Notes under the pieces: generated by a model
Seen by the model: only the letters and a program-made list of their open reading frames with translations
The model's database searches: none
What the model was told of the DNA's origin: nothing
Shown here: positions 29,505 through 37,550 of the stretch, in pieces
Layout of the letters: every line of letters begins with the position of its first letter
Numbering within the stretch: position 1 is the first letter of the stretch
Position numbers and translations under genes: made by a program
Assembly: GCA_022072025.1 (NCBI GenBank)
Contig: JAJVIP010000036.1
Location: 1-40,229 of the forward strand
Reading direction: 5' to 3'
DNA: 40,229 nucleotides
Origin: Elusimicrobiota bacterium
Lineage (GTDB): Bacteria; Elusimicrobiota; Elusimicrobia; F11

Positions 29505-29909
29505 ATGACTAAAGAACAGCTCGAATCCCTGCGGAAGTCGCGCGGCCTCACCCGCGAACAACTTGCCGCCGATCTCGGCGGATGCACCGCTCAAGCCATT
29601 GTGAAATGGGAGCGCGGCGAACGCGCCATCCCCGCTTGGGTGGAAGAAAAGATGATGCGGGCCATTCCGGTCACCTTACCTTTGGATGAACTTCATTTAC
29701 TCCTCGATGAGGCCCAGGCCAGCGGACTCAGTGCCGATCAGATCATTGCTGAAGCCATACGCCTCTGGCTGAAAACCAAACGCCCCGCTGAAAACCTCAT
29801 CCCCATCGGCACGCGGCGTGAAGTCAGCTACAAAACAAGCGGCGGCAGCGGCGGCTCCCACGACATCTCCCAAGTCGCTGAAGAGCACGAAAAACACATC
29901 CAGCCCTAA
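29505..29909 (+). CDS. CI-like repressor, HTH_3 family (134 aa)
   Basis: The only plus-strand gene. Residues 1-50 are an XRE/HTH_3 domain: MTKEQLESLRKSRGLTREQL, AADLGGCTAQAIVKWERGER with the canonical W-E-x-G. Residues 60-95 form further helices (LDELHLLLDEAQASGLSADQ), and a Gly/Ser-rich tail follows; there is no LexA-type peptidase domain, so induction would not be by simple self-cleavage. The ATG at 29505 is used because the operator palindrome ends at 29504; an upstream TTG lies inside the operator. It should maintain lysogeny by blocking the early promoter. Confidence 0.85.
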   Translation: MTKEQLESLRKSRGLTREQLAADLGGCTAQAIVKWERGERAIPAWVEEKMMRAIPVTLPLDELHLLLDEAQASGLSADQIIAEAIRLWLKTKRPAENLIPIGTRREVSYKTSGGSGGSHDISQVAEEHEKHIQP

Positions 29910-30360
29910 ACAACAAAAGCCGCTCACTGAGCGGCTTTTTCATGGGCGGCATCCAGCGCATCAACAGCTTCTTGTATTCGATTTCCGGATACTTTTTCAT
30001 CATCTCCGCCACGAACTCTTCCAAGGGCAGGCACTGCTCCAAATCACCCAGCATGGAAAAGCGGAACACCCAGTTCACAAAAACAGGACCGCCAAACGCA
30101 TTCTTCGCGCGCACCTTCACCGCTTGCCAGTAGCCCGCCTCATGCTCAATCAAGCGGCTGCGGCGCATGATTTCAGCCTCGGGATCCGGCACCGTCTCGC
30201 GCAGATAGGTCTTGATGCGTTGCATCGTCCGCTCCTCAATCGAACCTTTGCCGGCTGAAGCCTTCTCCTCAGTCCGTTGGCCATCGCGCAGCCCGATCAC
30301 CGCGAACACACCCGCCACAAGAATCATGCAGAAGAAGAGAAACTTTTGCCCGCCGCTCAT
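29824..30360 (-). CDS. Membrane-anchored protein between integrase and repressor (178 aa)
   Basis: One N-terminal transmembrane segment (MSGGQKFLFFCMILVAGVFA) is followed by a soluble domain with RTMQRIKTYLRETVPDPEAE and FGGPVFVNWVFRFSMLGDLE. Family unrecognised. The location beside repressor and integrase fits a lysogenic-conversion or superinfection-exclusion gene. The last 28 codons overlap the 3' end of the convergent repressor gene and cover a bidirectional terminator; the Arg/Cys-rich end (RCRGSRRCRRLFCS) is therefore of doubtful quality. The start at 30360 is chosen at the membrane segment; the frame upstream reads a repeat array. Confidence 0.65.
   Translation of the reverse strand: MSGGQKFLFFCMILVAGVFAVIGLRDGQRTEEKASAGKGSIEERTMQRIKTYLRETVPDPEAEIMRRSRLIEHEAGYWQAVKVRAKNAFGGPVFVNWVFRFSMLGDLEQCLPLEEFVAEMMKKYPEIEYKKLLMRWMPPMKKPLSERLLLFRAGCVFRALQRLGRCRGSRRCRRLFCS
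29915..29940. terminator. Bidirectional rho-independent terminator
   Basis: GCCGCTC (29919-29925) and GAGCGGC (29929-29935) with a 3-nt loop, flanked by AAAA and TTTTT. It ends the repressor transcript 6 nt after its stop; in the other direction it lies inside the convergent membrane-protein frame. Confidence 0.9.
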
Positions 30361-30387
30361 CCCCGCACCATGCCCACCACCGCCATC

Positions 30388-30415
30388 TTGCAACCTGAAA
30401 CTTGAAACCTCACCT
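30388..30415. repeat. Heptamer array YTGAAAC class, four units
   Basis: Plus-strand units ttgcaac, ctgaaac, ttgaaac, ctcacct, overlapping the stop codon of the integrase gene (30410-30412). Orientation is opposite to the members at 8428, 23643 and 37551. Confidence 0.8.
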
Positions 30416-31534
30416 CCCCTCCGGCGGCCGCAGCGCAAAAAACCGCCGTGCCTCCGCCTTCGTCTTCAGCGCGCGGTAATTCGTGTGCAGCACCTCCGCG
30501 CTCCGCTGCCCCAGGATCGCCTGCAATTTTGCCTCGTCCTCGTGCATCGCATAATGCATCGAGGCGAACGTGTGCCTCAGCCCGTTGTGCGGCCAGCGCC
30601 TCAACCCCGCCGCCTGCCAGAACCGCGGCCACAACGTCTTCAAATTCGCCGGAGCCACCGGCCCCGTCTGCATCCTCTCCTCCGTCCATCCCGCCGCCCG
30701 GATCCACGCCAGCATCTGCGGCGTCAGCTCCACCACCCGGCGTTGCCGCGTCTTCACCTTCCGCGCCGCCGCGATCACTGTGCCCGCCTTCGCGTCCAGC
30801 TCCTCAAACCGCAGGCGCTCCAGCTCCGCCCGTCGCATCCCGCGGAACATCGCCAGCACCACAAACGGCATGAACCTCGGCACCTCCAGCGCATACCTCA
30901 GCAACTGCTCACATTCCCCCACCGACAGCACCTCGATCTCCTGCGGCATCGCCGTCACCTCCTCGATCCCCTCACACGGATCATGCCCCGCGTGCCTCTC
31001 AGACACGGCCCACTTGAACAAACTGCGCACATGCCCCAGCGCCTTGTTCTGCGTGCTTGCCGACCACCCCTGGCTCCGCCGCCAAGCCCGCACGTCATCG
31101 CGCGTCAGCTCATGCGCCTGACGGCTCGGAAACGACCGTCCCAGGCTCCTCAGCACATGGCGATACGTCTCCAGCGTCCGCTGGTCCCGCCCCAGCTCCT
31201 CACGGCTCCAAATAAAATCCTCGATCACCTCCGTCAGCAGCTTCGGGCGCGACACCTTCAACCCGTGCGCCATGAAAAACTCCACCGCCTCCAGGATCGA
31301 CGCCCCCGCCTTCGCCAGCCGTTCCCGTGCCGCCAGAAACTCCGCCATCTCCACCGGCGACGCCGCCACCCCCAGCGCCCCCAGCCGTCGCTGCGCCTCC
31401 CGCGCCGCCACCAGCGCCCGTTCCGCCTCCTCCCGGTCCTCAAACGCCACCCGCTTGCGTCGTCCCTCCACGACGCCATAATCGAGCTGCCACGACACGG
31501 AGCCCCCGGCATTGGTCCTCTTGCGTAAAATCAC
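30410..31534 (-). CDS. int: Tyrosine recombinase, probable integrase (374 aa from GTG)
   Basis: The C-terminal catalytic domain has Arg in VVLAMFRGMRRAELERLRFE, the H-x-x-R box HNGLRHTFAS, LGQRS in place of the usual LGH, and the nucleophile Tyr in LHTNYRALKT. The middle region (LTEVIEDFIWSREELGRDQR, TLETYRHVLRSLGRSF) is the core-binding domain, and the N-terminus has a strand-rich arm-binding-like part (WQLDYGVVEGRRKRVAFEDR). The frame is open to an ATG at 31597, but GTG 31534 leaves the arm-type repeats of attP outside the gene and is preferred. It sits beside the attP core, so it is the likely phage integrase. Confidence 0.85.
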   Translation of the reverse strand: MILRKRTNAGGSVSWQLDYGVVEGRRKRVAFEDREEAERALVAAREAQRRLGALGVAASPVEMAEFLAARERLAKAGASILEAVEFFMAHGLKVSRPKLLTEVIEDFIWSREELGRDQRTLETYRHVLRSLGRSFPSRQAHELTRDDVRAWRRSQGWSASTQNKALGHVRSLFKWAVSERHAGHDPCEGIEEVTAMPQEIEVLSVGECEQLLRYALEVPRFMPFVVLAMFRGMRRAELERLRFEELDAKAGTVIAAARKVKTRQRRVVELTPQMLAWIRAAGWTEERMQTGPVAPANLKTLWPRFWQAAGLRRWPHNGLRHTFASMHYAMHEDEAKLQAILGQRSAEVLHTNYRALKTKAEARRFFALRPPEGR

Positions 31535-31544
31535 CCCACACCAT

Positions 31545-31701
31545 GAGTGACGTCCGAGTGACGCGCAAACCGTCTTTTCCCATCCTCCCGCGTCCATTCC
31601 CGTCCTCTCACCCTCTAGTGAGAGTGGCGACCCCTACGAGAATCGAAGATGGGTCGGGGCTTGTAAAGTCAAGGCTTGCAGAGTTGGGTGACGTTCGAGT
31701 G
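31545..31701. other. attP: attP region: tRNA 3'-end core with arm-type repeats
   Basis: On the minus strand 31647-31625 reads TTCGATT (T-loop), CTCGT (T-stem 3' side), AGGGGTC (acceptor 3' side), G, CCA: exactly the 3' end of a tRNA gene with correct spacing. The phage sequence 5' of the T-loop does not pair, so no complete tRNA is present. Flanking direct repeats GTGACGTCCGAGTG (31547-31560) and GTGACGTTCGAGTG (31688-31701), plus a second GAGTGACG at 31556, look like integrase arm sites. An inverted heptamer pair CTCTCAC/GTGAGAG (31605-31624) abuts the CCA end. Confidence 0.75.
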
Positions 31702-31763
31702 CCGGATCAGCGGCGGGAGGTGGTGAGCTTGGGGGCTTTGGTGAGCATGCTCACGCGTGGGTG

Positions 31764-32006
31764 TCAATCGGCGGCGCGATTGAGCCGCGTGCGAATCCAC
31801 TCGCTGAGGTCGAGGCCTGTCTTGCGGGCTTTGAGGTTCCAGCCTCCTTTATCGGCCGCATGGCAGCGGATGCGGATGACGGTATCGTAGCCGTCATCCT
31901 TGGCGGCGTTTTGGTTTTTGAGCGGCGCGCCGCGCTTCCTTGTTTTGTCTGACGTCATGCGGCGGAGGATGCGATGCCGGCGGAGGGATGGCAAGGGCGA
32001 TTTCAT
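31764..32006 (-). CDS. Small basic DNA-binding protein (80 aa)
   Basis: The segment RKRGAPLKNQNAAKDDGYDT followed by VIRIRCHAADKGGWNLKARK, TGLDLSEWIRTRLNRAA has the layout of ribbon-helix-helix/MobC-like proteins (basic G-A-P-x-x-N-x-N-A-A-K start, one strand, then a helix-turn-helix with LSEWIR). The start at 32006 overlaps the recombinase stop as ATGA; an internal ATG at 31958 (MTSDKTRK) is possible. Coupled to the recombinase, it may serve as directionality factor. Its TGA stop lies in a TTGACACCC junction motif, just before attP. Confidence 0.7.
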   Translation of the reverse strand: MKSPLPSLRRHRILRRMTSDKTRKRGAPLKNQNAAKDDGYDTVIRIRCHAADKGGWNLKARKTGLDLSEWIRTRLNRAAD

Positions 32007-32944
32007 GGGGTGCGATGTTCTGGCAGCGCTAGCACCGGGCGCGGGTGAAAATAGTCCATCGCCTCTGTCTGGGAGGCGAGGCCGTCGTAGTGTCTCACGA
32101 GCAGATCGAGCTTTGTGTGTCCAAGCACTCGTGCGGTGACAGCCGGATTGCCGGTGAGTGCGGTGAAGTAGGTGGCAAAGGTGTGTCTAAGCACGTTTTT
32201 GGGCAGTTTGAGGCCGGCGCGTTTCATGGCGCGGCTTTTGGCCTCGGCCCAAAATTGATAACGGGTCAAGGTGGTCACGCCAGGCACAAAGGGACCACTG
32301 CCTCGATGGTAGAGCGCGAGCTGTGCCCAAAGGATCGTGGGCACGCCATCGATGACGCGAGGCCGCCGGACCTTTGTCATGCAGCCATCGATCCGCAGAC
32401 GGCGATCCGCGAGATGGATGCAGCTCCAGTCCATGCGGGCGATCTCAAACGGTCGCAGACCGGCCCAGAGCGCGAGGGCGAGGGCTGGCTTGAACTCTTC
32501 CTCCATCGCGTGGTAAAGCGCGTGCGCATCTGCCACGCGCAGATAAGTCGGGGCCGGATTGTCGGTGCGCGGTGGTGGCGGAGCGACAGGCATCGGACAG
32601 ACGGCGAGCAAGCGCCGGCGGACGGCCCAATTCAGAAAAACGCGCAGCTCTTCAGCGAACGAATTTCCTTTATGCGTTCGCAGCCGATCACACAGCGCGG
32701 TGCTGATGTCACGGAGCGCGATGTCGCCGAGCGCGGCTTTGGCCCGTCGGCCAAAGTTGCGACAATGGGAGAGGGTGCTTTCCCTTAAATTGCGGGCGAT
32801 CTGCGAAGCGTAAAATTCATCGAAGGCCTCGGCGAAGCTGAGTTCGTCCGCGTTTTTTTCGACGCCAAAGGTTTCTTCCTCCAGCCTGGACTCGTGTGAG
32901 TCCAGGCCGCCAAGCATGCGGCGGATGAAGGTCATGAGTTTCAT
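32003..32944 (-). CDS. Second tyrosine recombinase (313 aa)
   Basis: Core-binding domain at about 35-130 (SFAEAFDEFYASQIARNLRE; VFLNWAVRRRLLAVCPM). Catalytic region: Arg in LALWAGLRPFEIARMDW, a K-containing beta turn (CMTKVRRPRVID), NVLRHTFATYF where the first His of the usual H-x-x-R is Asn, LGHTKLDLLV with His, and nucleophile Tyr in VRHYDGL. It lies in a three-gene cassette, coupled by ATGA overlaps to the RNase H-like gene upstream and the small basic protein downstream. A temperate phage needs only one integrase, so this one may act in another reaction or be the mark of an inserted element. Confidence 0.85.
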   Translation of the reverse strand: MKLMTFIRRMLGGLDSHESRLEEETFGVEKNADELSFAEAFDEFYASQIARNLRESTLSHCRNFGRRAKAALGDIALRDISTALCDRLRTHKGNSFAEELRVFLNWAVRRRLLAVCPMPVAPPPPRTDNPAPTYLRVADAHALYHAMEEEFKPALALALWAGLRPFEIARMDWSCIHLADRRLRIDGCMTKVRRPRVIDGVPTILWAQLALYHRGSGPFVPGVTTLTRYQFWAEAKSRAMKRAGLKLPKNVLRHTFATYFTALTGNPAVTARVLGHTKLDLLVRHYDGLASQTEAMDYFHPRPVLALPEHRTP

Positions 32945-33894
32945 GCTGCCACCTCCTCGATCATTTTCACGGTGAGCTGCGACCAGGTGAGTCCGCTTTT
33001 GTTTTTCAGGGCCGTCGCTTTTTCAGGAAAAGGATGGCAGCCGCCCTCGACGAGGGCGATGAACTCCGCCCGCTCCTCCACTGTGAGTTCCGAGCTTTGA
33101 AGCGCCGCGAGCACCACGGCGCACTTTTCGCCGCGGCGAGGCTGCGGCATGGAGGGAATGACGGCCGTGGAAACAGCCTTCGTCTCGACAACCGAAGCAG
33201 GCACCGCCTCGACTTCAACAACGACCGCGACTTGTTTTTTCACCGGCTCCGCACCGATGACGGTGATGAGAGACGCGAGGTCGCCGTCATTCCATTTTTT
33301 GAAGCCGGTGGCGGTGGTCCATTTGTCTGCCGGATTGGAGGTGCCACGAATCCACTCCATCGTGAGGTCGAGATTCATGCGTTTGGCGGCCTGGGCGAGG
33401 ATGGCAGGCTTGCCACTGAGTGAGCAAAGCCACTGCGCATCGACGATGAGGGTGAGTTTCACGGCTTGCTGGCCGGCGGCATTGGCCGCCTGGCGGGCGA
33501 ACCAGAGGGCTTTGAGAGCAGCGGACAGCTCTCCGCTGCTTTGCTCGCCATTGTAGCCGTCGCGGTCGTCATCGAAAAAGCGGCCATACCAGACGACTTC
33601 GCCGTCTTCATCACAAATGGCGAAGCGGTCGCACGATGCTTTCGCGTCGCTGTAGAGCGTGATCTCATGCGTGCAGGCGGCCGTGAGAGCCTCAGCCTTG
33701 GCAGCTTGATGACCGCTGCGCAGCGCATCGTAGTCGATGCCGTTGGCGAGGAGGGCCTTTTTAAAGGCGCTGAATCCGGCGCGGCTGTCGAGGCCGTTTT
33801 CGCGGCTCCATTGAAAGAGCTGGCCGTGATTCATGCCGCGCAGTTCGTTGATGGCGGCGGTGACTTTGTCCTTGATCGTGAGCTTCGATTTCAT
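32941..33894 (-). CDS. RNase H-fold protein (317 aa)
   Basis: Residues 76-200 fit an RNase H fold with all four carboxylates: Asp83 in HEITLYSDAKASCDRFAI, Glu122 in SSGELSAALKALWFARQA, Asp152 in LTLIVDAQWLCSLSGK, and Asp190 in WIRGTSNPADKW (the N-x-x-A-D motif). The N-terminal 70 residues are helical, with possible nucleic-acid binding (FSAFKKALLANGIDY); the C-terminal 120 residues have a Val/Pro-rich linker and a helical domain (TVEERAEFIALVEGG). It could remove RNA from RNA-DNA hybrids. A weak Shine-Dalgarno-like AGAGG precedes the ATG at 33894. It leads a cassette with a recombinase. Confidence 0.7.
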   Translation of the reverse strand: MKSKLTIKDKVTAAINELRGMNHGQLFQWSRENGLDSRAGFSAFKKALLANGIDYDALRSGHQAAKAEALTAACTHEITLYSDAKASCDRFAICDEDGEVVWYGRFFDDDRDGYNGEQSSGELSAALKALWFARQAANAAGQQAVKLTLIVDAQWLCSLSGKPAILAQAAKRMNLDLTMEWIRGTSNPADKWTTATGFKKWNDGDLASLITVIGAEPVKKQVAVVVEVEAVPASVVETKAVSTAVIPSMPQPRRGEKCAVVLAALQSSELTVEERAEFIALVEGGCHPFPEKATALKNKSGLTWSQLTVKMIEEVAA

Positions 33895-33963
33895 GTTCGT
33901 TTATCCTCTGTCGAGTTCGGAGAGCCGCTCCGGCGGGTGTCAGCGGATGCTGATCACGACGCA

Positions 33964-33992
33964 TCTCTAATGTTTTTGTTTTGTGGCGTCAA
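33964..33992 (-). promoter_or_regulatory. Possible promoter of the RNase H/recombinase cassette
   Basis: On the minus strand TTGACG (33992-33987), a 16-17 nt A-rich spacer and TTAGAG or TAGAGA as -10 lie in AT-rich DNA just after the strong terminator at 34007-34038 and about 75 nt before the ATG at 33894. The -10 box is poor, so this is tentative. Confidence 0.35.
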
Positions 33993-34006
33993 ATCAATTT
34001 TAATGC

Positions 34007-34038
34007 AAAAACGGCCCCGCCCGGTGAGGGCGGGGCCG
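34007..34038 (-). terminator. Strong rho-independent terminator at the end of the late operon
   Basis: CGGCCCCGCCC (34012-34022) and GGGCGGGGCCG (34028-34038) form a perfect 11-bp stem with a GGTGA loop on the plus strand; on the minus strand the stem is followed by five U. It separates the lysis/late genes from the RNase H/recombinase cassette. Confidence 0.93.
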
Positions 34039-34115
34039 TGAGAGTGGCGAGTTGGTCGAGGTGCCTTTGGAACGCGGCTCTCACCGCGCATGCGTCTTCG
34101 TGTGGGGTAGATAAA

Positions 34116-34376
34116 CTAGCTGGCGGCCTGCGGCTCCGGGATCGGGGTCCAATCGACGTAGAATTTCTGGCCGGGCTTGTAAACGCCGAGAAGCTCAGGA
34201 TTGGCGATGGAGAGCTTCAACTCTCCCGACGGCGAGAACTTGGCGAAGGTGTTGTCCTCGTCAGTGCCGTCGGCAGGATAACTGCCCGATTTGCAGACAG
34301 GGCGGGCAACGATTTGTTCCGTCGTGCCATAGAGGTTGACTTCGTGAATCTGGACTTTGCAGCGCATGGCTTTCAT
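34116..34376 (-). CDS. Small conserved phage protein of unknown function (86 aa)
   Basis: The pattern MKAMRCKVQIHEVNLYGTTE, then DEDNTFAKFSPSGELKLSIA, then GVYKPGQKFYVDWTPIPE is shared by a common family of short tailed-phage proteins (NTFxKxTPSGxLxLxIxN...PGxxYYxDF); its function is not established. Last gene before the late terminator. The start at 34376 follows CACTCACGATC; a second in-frame ATG lies three codons further. Confidence 0.75.
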   Translation of the reverse strand: MKAMRCKVQIHEVNLYGTTEQIVARPVCKSGSYPADGTDEDNTFAKFSPSGELKLSIANPELLGVYKPGQKFYVDWTPIPEPQAAS

Positions 34377-34407
34377 GATCGTGAGTGATGGGGGTTGGAG
34401 TGTGGAA

Positions 34408-34614
34408 TCAGGGCTGGACGTTGACGGGTTGTTTGGCAGCGGGCTTGGAGAGGCTGTTGGCGAGGCCGGTGGCGGCTCCGCTGATGGCTCCTTGTTTGCC
34501 GCCGGCGGCGTAGCCTGCGGCGGCTCCGGCGAGAGTGCCGAGAGCGGCGCGTTCGATGTCGGGATTCGTGCAGGCGCTGAGGGCTGCGAGGGCGAGGAGG
34601 AGGAAGAGCTTCAT
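34408..34614 (-). CDS. Small lipoprotein with glycine-zipper region (68 aa)
   Basis: Type II signal peptide with lipobox LSAC (MKLFLLLALAALSACTNPDI; Cys15), followed by a Gly/Ala-rich segment (AALGTLAGAAAGYAAGGKQG) typical of glycine-zipper proteins and a short polar tail. Next to a holin-like gene it could be an outer-membrane spanin-type or lysis accessory lipoprotein, although its glycine zipper also fits an inner- or outer-membrane insertion role. The start at 34614 lies 18 nt after the upstream stop. Confidence 0.75.
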   Translation of the reverse strand: MKLFLLLALAALSACTNPDIERAALGTLAGAAAGYAAGGKQGAISGAATGLANSLSKPAAKQPVNVQP

Positions 34615-34632
34615 AGCAATCGCGATGGCGTG

Positions 34633-35127
34633 TCAATTTTTCGGCGGCACGGGCATCTCAGCAGTAGTGGGTTTGACCTTGGGTGAAAAACGATGCTCCA
34701 GTCGCTCAGCTTCGCGCGCGGCGATGCCCTCGCTGCGTTTGTAGAGCTGGGCAACAAAGGGCTTGGAGAGGACGAAAAAAATCGCGCTGCTCAATCCGCC
34801 GACGCTGCACAGCAGCACGGGCTTCACAGCGACGGCAGCGAGTGATGGGTGCATCATGGCAAGCACCTGCGGGGCCAGCACGCCACCGAAGAGCGCGATG
34901 ATGCCGCGGCCGATGACGATGCGCCGTGTTTCGGGCGTGGGATTGAGCATGATGAGTCCGCCTGACACGATCAGGCTGCCGATGAGAGGCAACACGAAGA
35001 GCAGCAGCTCAATAGTGTTGGGATCGCCTGGACTTGTGCTGGCAAGCAGCAGTCCTCCGAGGGCGGTGATGGACGTGGTGACGCCAAGGATGACGGTATC
35101 CAGAACGTGATGGAGTTGGTTTTGCAT
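34633..35127 (-). CDS. Holin-like four-pass membrane protein (164 aa)
   Basis: Four hydrophobic segments: about 10-30 (VILGVTTSITALGGLLLA), 40-62 (IELLLFVLPLIGSLIVSGGL), 70-92 (IVIGRGIIALFGGVLAPQVL) and 100-122 (VLLCSVGGLSSAIFFVLS), with a charged C-terminal tail (KRSEGIAAREAERLEHRF). It lies directly after the tail fibre gene and before a lipoprotein, a common lysis-cassette place, so a holin role is inferred. The start at 35127 (MQNQLHHVLDTVI) comes 11 nt after the fibre stop; the upstream frame lies inside the fibre gene. Confidence 0.7.
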   Translation of the reverse strand: MQNQLHHVLDTVILGVTTSITALGGLLLASTSPGDPNTIELLLFVLPLIGSLIVSGGLIMLNPTPETRRIVIGRGIIALFGGVLAPQVLAMMHPSLAAVAVKPVLLCSVGGLSSAIFFVLSKPFVAQLYKRSEGIAAREAERLEHRFSPKVKPTTAEMPVPPKN

Positions 35128-35138
35128 GATGGGAGAAC

Positions 35139-37550
35139 TTACAGGTAAGTGATGATCAAGGCATAGCCGCCTGCGCCCGCGCCGCCGGGACCAGAGTTGC
35201 CGACGTCGTTGGTGGCCGCGCCGCCGCCGCCGCCGCCGCTGCCAAAGCCGCCGCCTGCGCCACCGGCTCCGGCATTCGTGGTGGTGGATGACGCGCCCCC
35301 TCCGCCGCCGGTGCCGCTGCCACGGCCTGCGTTGCCGTTGCCGCCCGCCGTCGTGGTGCTCCAACTGCCGGCGGTGCCGCCTGCCACAGTGCCAAGCGGT
35401 GTGTTGCCCATCACGCCGCTAACTCCGCCGTTGGAGGCTTGGTTGCCGCTCGTGATGCCACCGCCTGCGCCGCCGCCGGTGGGCAGGCTTGGGACTGACG
35501 TGCCGCCATTGCTTCCAGCGCTACCTGTTCCAGATGCCGCGCCTCCCGCGGATGGGTTCGCCGAGGTCGCGCCAATCGCGGTGGCATTTGCTGTGTTAGT
35601 TCCGGCGGTTCCTGCCGCGTTCGTTCCGCCGCCGCCGCCGCCGCCGCCGGTGGCAGTCATCCCGGCAAAGGTCGTATTGCCACCCGCCGTGCCGGGGTTG
35701 CCGTTGCTGTTGTTGGCGGTCTGCGCCGCGCCGCCGCTGCTGCCACCAATGCCGATGGTGACGCTCTCACTCGATGCCAGCTCCGTGGTCAGGGTCCAAA
35801 ACTCAACGACCGCACCGGCCGCGCCGCCGCCACCGCCGCAGCGCACTTCGCCGGACGCTCCTTTGCGACCGCTGCCACCCTGGCCGCCCCCGGCGACGAG
35901 TCGGACGAAAACGCGTTTCGGTGTCGATGGCGAAGGATTGGTCCATGTGTCATCGGCGGTGTAAAGCCGGTTGTCCGTCGTGGCGCTGCCACCGCTGGCG
36001 GCGGCCCATTTGACGCCGCTGGCCTCGGCGCTGTCCACCGTGAGGACGTGGCCATTCGTTCCGCCGACGGCGACGCGGATGTTGTCGCTGCCGTTGTGGA
36101 CGATCAGATCGCCTTTTGTGGTGGTCGGAGCGAGCGCGTCAAAAGCCGCCGTCTGCGAGGTCTGCCCGGTGCCGCCATTGGCGACGGGCAGGGTGCCGGT
36201 GATGCCGGTGGAAAGGGGCAGGCCGGTGGCGTTGGTCAGCGTGATGGAGGACGGCGTGCCGAGATTTGGCGTCGTGAGTGTCGGAGAGGTGCCGAAGACC
36301 AATGCACCGCTGCCCGTCTCATCGGTGACAGCCGAGGCCAGATTGGCGCTGGAAGGTGTCGCCAGCATCGTGGCGACGCCGGTGCCCAGTCCGCTGATGC
36401 CGGTGGAGACAGGCAGGCCGGTGGCGTTCGTCAGTGTCAAAGCTGTCGGAGTTCCGCCATCGACAAGCACCGCGCCGCCTTGCCCGACATCGACGCCCAA
36501 CGCATCCGCGACACCATTGCCAAGCGAAAGCTGTGATGGCGTGATGCCGCCAGCCAACGCGTTCGCGGGCACGGAGGCCGCTTGCAGTGCATCGCCGGGG
36601 AGGTTCGTCAGGTTGCGCGCATCGTAGGCATTGAGTGTGTTGTAACTGCCTCCAGTGACATCCACGTTGAGAGTCCATCCTGTGTTCGTGCTGGGCGCGG
36701 AGACAGCACCCGCCACATTGTTTGTGACCACCACTTCATTGCCTGAGACCGTGGCGCTCAACCTGGAACTCAGATCAATCGCCGCTTTCAATTTCGTCGC
36801 CACATCCGCGGCGTCGTCCGCGCTATCAAGGGCCACTTCAACAAGGACGACGGGGGGGAACCCCGGAATCACGGGCGCGGTGCCAGATCCGCTCACCTTG
36901 AACCAATAAGCCTCCGGCTGCGTGGTCGTGTAAAAAAGCACATATTCACCGGCGGTGCCAGAAGCCGGACCAGTTACAACGGTCGTCACCTGCGCATCGG
37001 TGACGACACTGAACGCGGCTTTGCCGTCCAGCGCGGTCTGTGTGGCTGTGCTGATGGGCTTGCTGGCATCACTCGTGTTGTCCACGTTGCCGAGGCCGAC
37101 GGCGGCGGCGTTGAGCGTCTGCCACGATTTGTCACCGCGCCAATACTGGCCGGTGGTTCCTGCGGCGATGATGGGCTCATAGGTGCTGGCGGCCGTGGCG
37201 GTGGTGAGGTAGCTACTCAGATCGCTGGTCAGTGCCAATGTGCCGGCCAGATCGCGCACGGTGAGCGTGCGGCCGGTGGTGAGCGTGCCGGAAAATGTGA
37301 GCGTGGCACCCGTGATGCTGCTGGCGATGTTGTCGAGACCGCCGCCGCCACCGCCGCCAAAACCGGTCACCGTGCTGCCGCTGGCGGCCACAATGCTGCC
37401 ACCGCTGGCGATGGTGAGTGTTTTGCCGGAAGGGACGACGAGGTTTTCAACGAGGCCGTTGTTGCTGATCGTTTTCGTGACGGACTTCGTCTGCGAGAGC
37501 GCCGTCGTGGTGGCGAGCAGGAGGGCGAGGAGGAGGTGGAGACATTTCAT
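35139..37550 (-). CDS. Tail fibre with glycine-rich C-terminal domain and signal peptide (803 aa)
   Basis: Residues 1-20 ([20 protein letters not shown]) are a Sec-type signal peptide, unexpected for a tail fibre. The middle (about 60-530) contains fibre-type repeats: [38 protein letters not shown] followed by ANGGTGQT, and [12 protein letters not shown]. Residues about 550-803 are a Gly/Ala/Ser/Thr-rich domain with runs of eight glycines, like glycine-rich adhesin tips thought to pack polyglycine helices, ending in [10 protein letters not shown]. Probably binds the host surface. The start at 37550 follows CTTGAAACCTGAAAC (heptamer array). Confidence 0.85.
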   Translation of the reverse strand: MKCLHLLLALLLATTTALSQTKSVTKTISNNGLVENLVVPSGKTLTIASGGSIVAASGSTVTGFGGGGGGGLDNIASSITGATLTFSGTLTTGRTLTVRDLAGTLALTSDLSSYLTTATAASTYEPIIAAGTTGQYWRGDKSWQTLNAAAVGLGNVDNTSDASKPISTATQTALDGKAAFSVVTDAQVTTVVTGPASGTAGEYVLFYTTTQPEAYWFKVSGSGTAPVIPGFPPVVLVEVALDSADDAADVATKLKAAIDLSSRLSATVSGNEVVVTNNVAGAVSAPSTNTGWTLNVDVTGGSYNTLNAYDARNLTNLPGDALQAASVPANALAGGITPSQLSLGNGVADALGVDVGQGGAVLVDGGTPTALTLTNATGLPVSTGISGLGTGVATMLATPSSANLASAVTDETGSGALVFGTSPTLTTPNLGTPSSITLTNATGLPLSTGITGTLPVANGGTGQTSQTAAFDALAPTTTKGDLIVHNGSDNIRVAVGGTNGHVLTVDSAEASGVKWAAASGGSATTDNRLYTADDTWTNPSPSTPKRVFVRLVAGGGQGGSGRKGASGEVRCGGGGGAAGAVVEFWTLTTELASSESVTIGIGGSSGGAAQTANNSNGNPGTAGGNTTFAGMTATGGGGGGGGTNAAGTAGTNTANATAIGATSANPSAGGAASGTGSAGSNGGTSVPSLPTGGGAGGGITSGNQASNGGVSGVMGNTPLGTVAGGTAGSWSTTTAGGNGNAGRGSGTGGGGGASSTTTNAGAGGAGGGFGSGGGGGGAATNDVGNSGPGGAGAGGYALIITYL

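Noticed and set aside
31625-31647. Complete tRNA gene
   Set aside because: Only the T-loop to CCA part is present; the sequence 5' of the T-loop does not pair with the T-stem and no anticodon arm is found, so it is an attachment-site remnant.
35139-35800. Diversity-generating retroelement target in the tail fibre
   Set aside because: No reverse transcriptase gene or template repeat was seen, and the Gly-rich C-terminus lacks the C-type lectin or Ig-like target fold.
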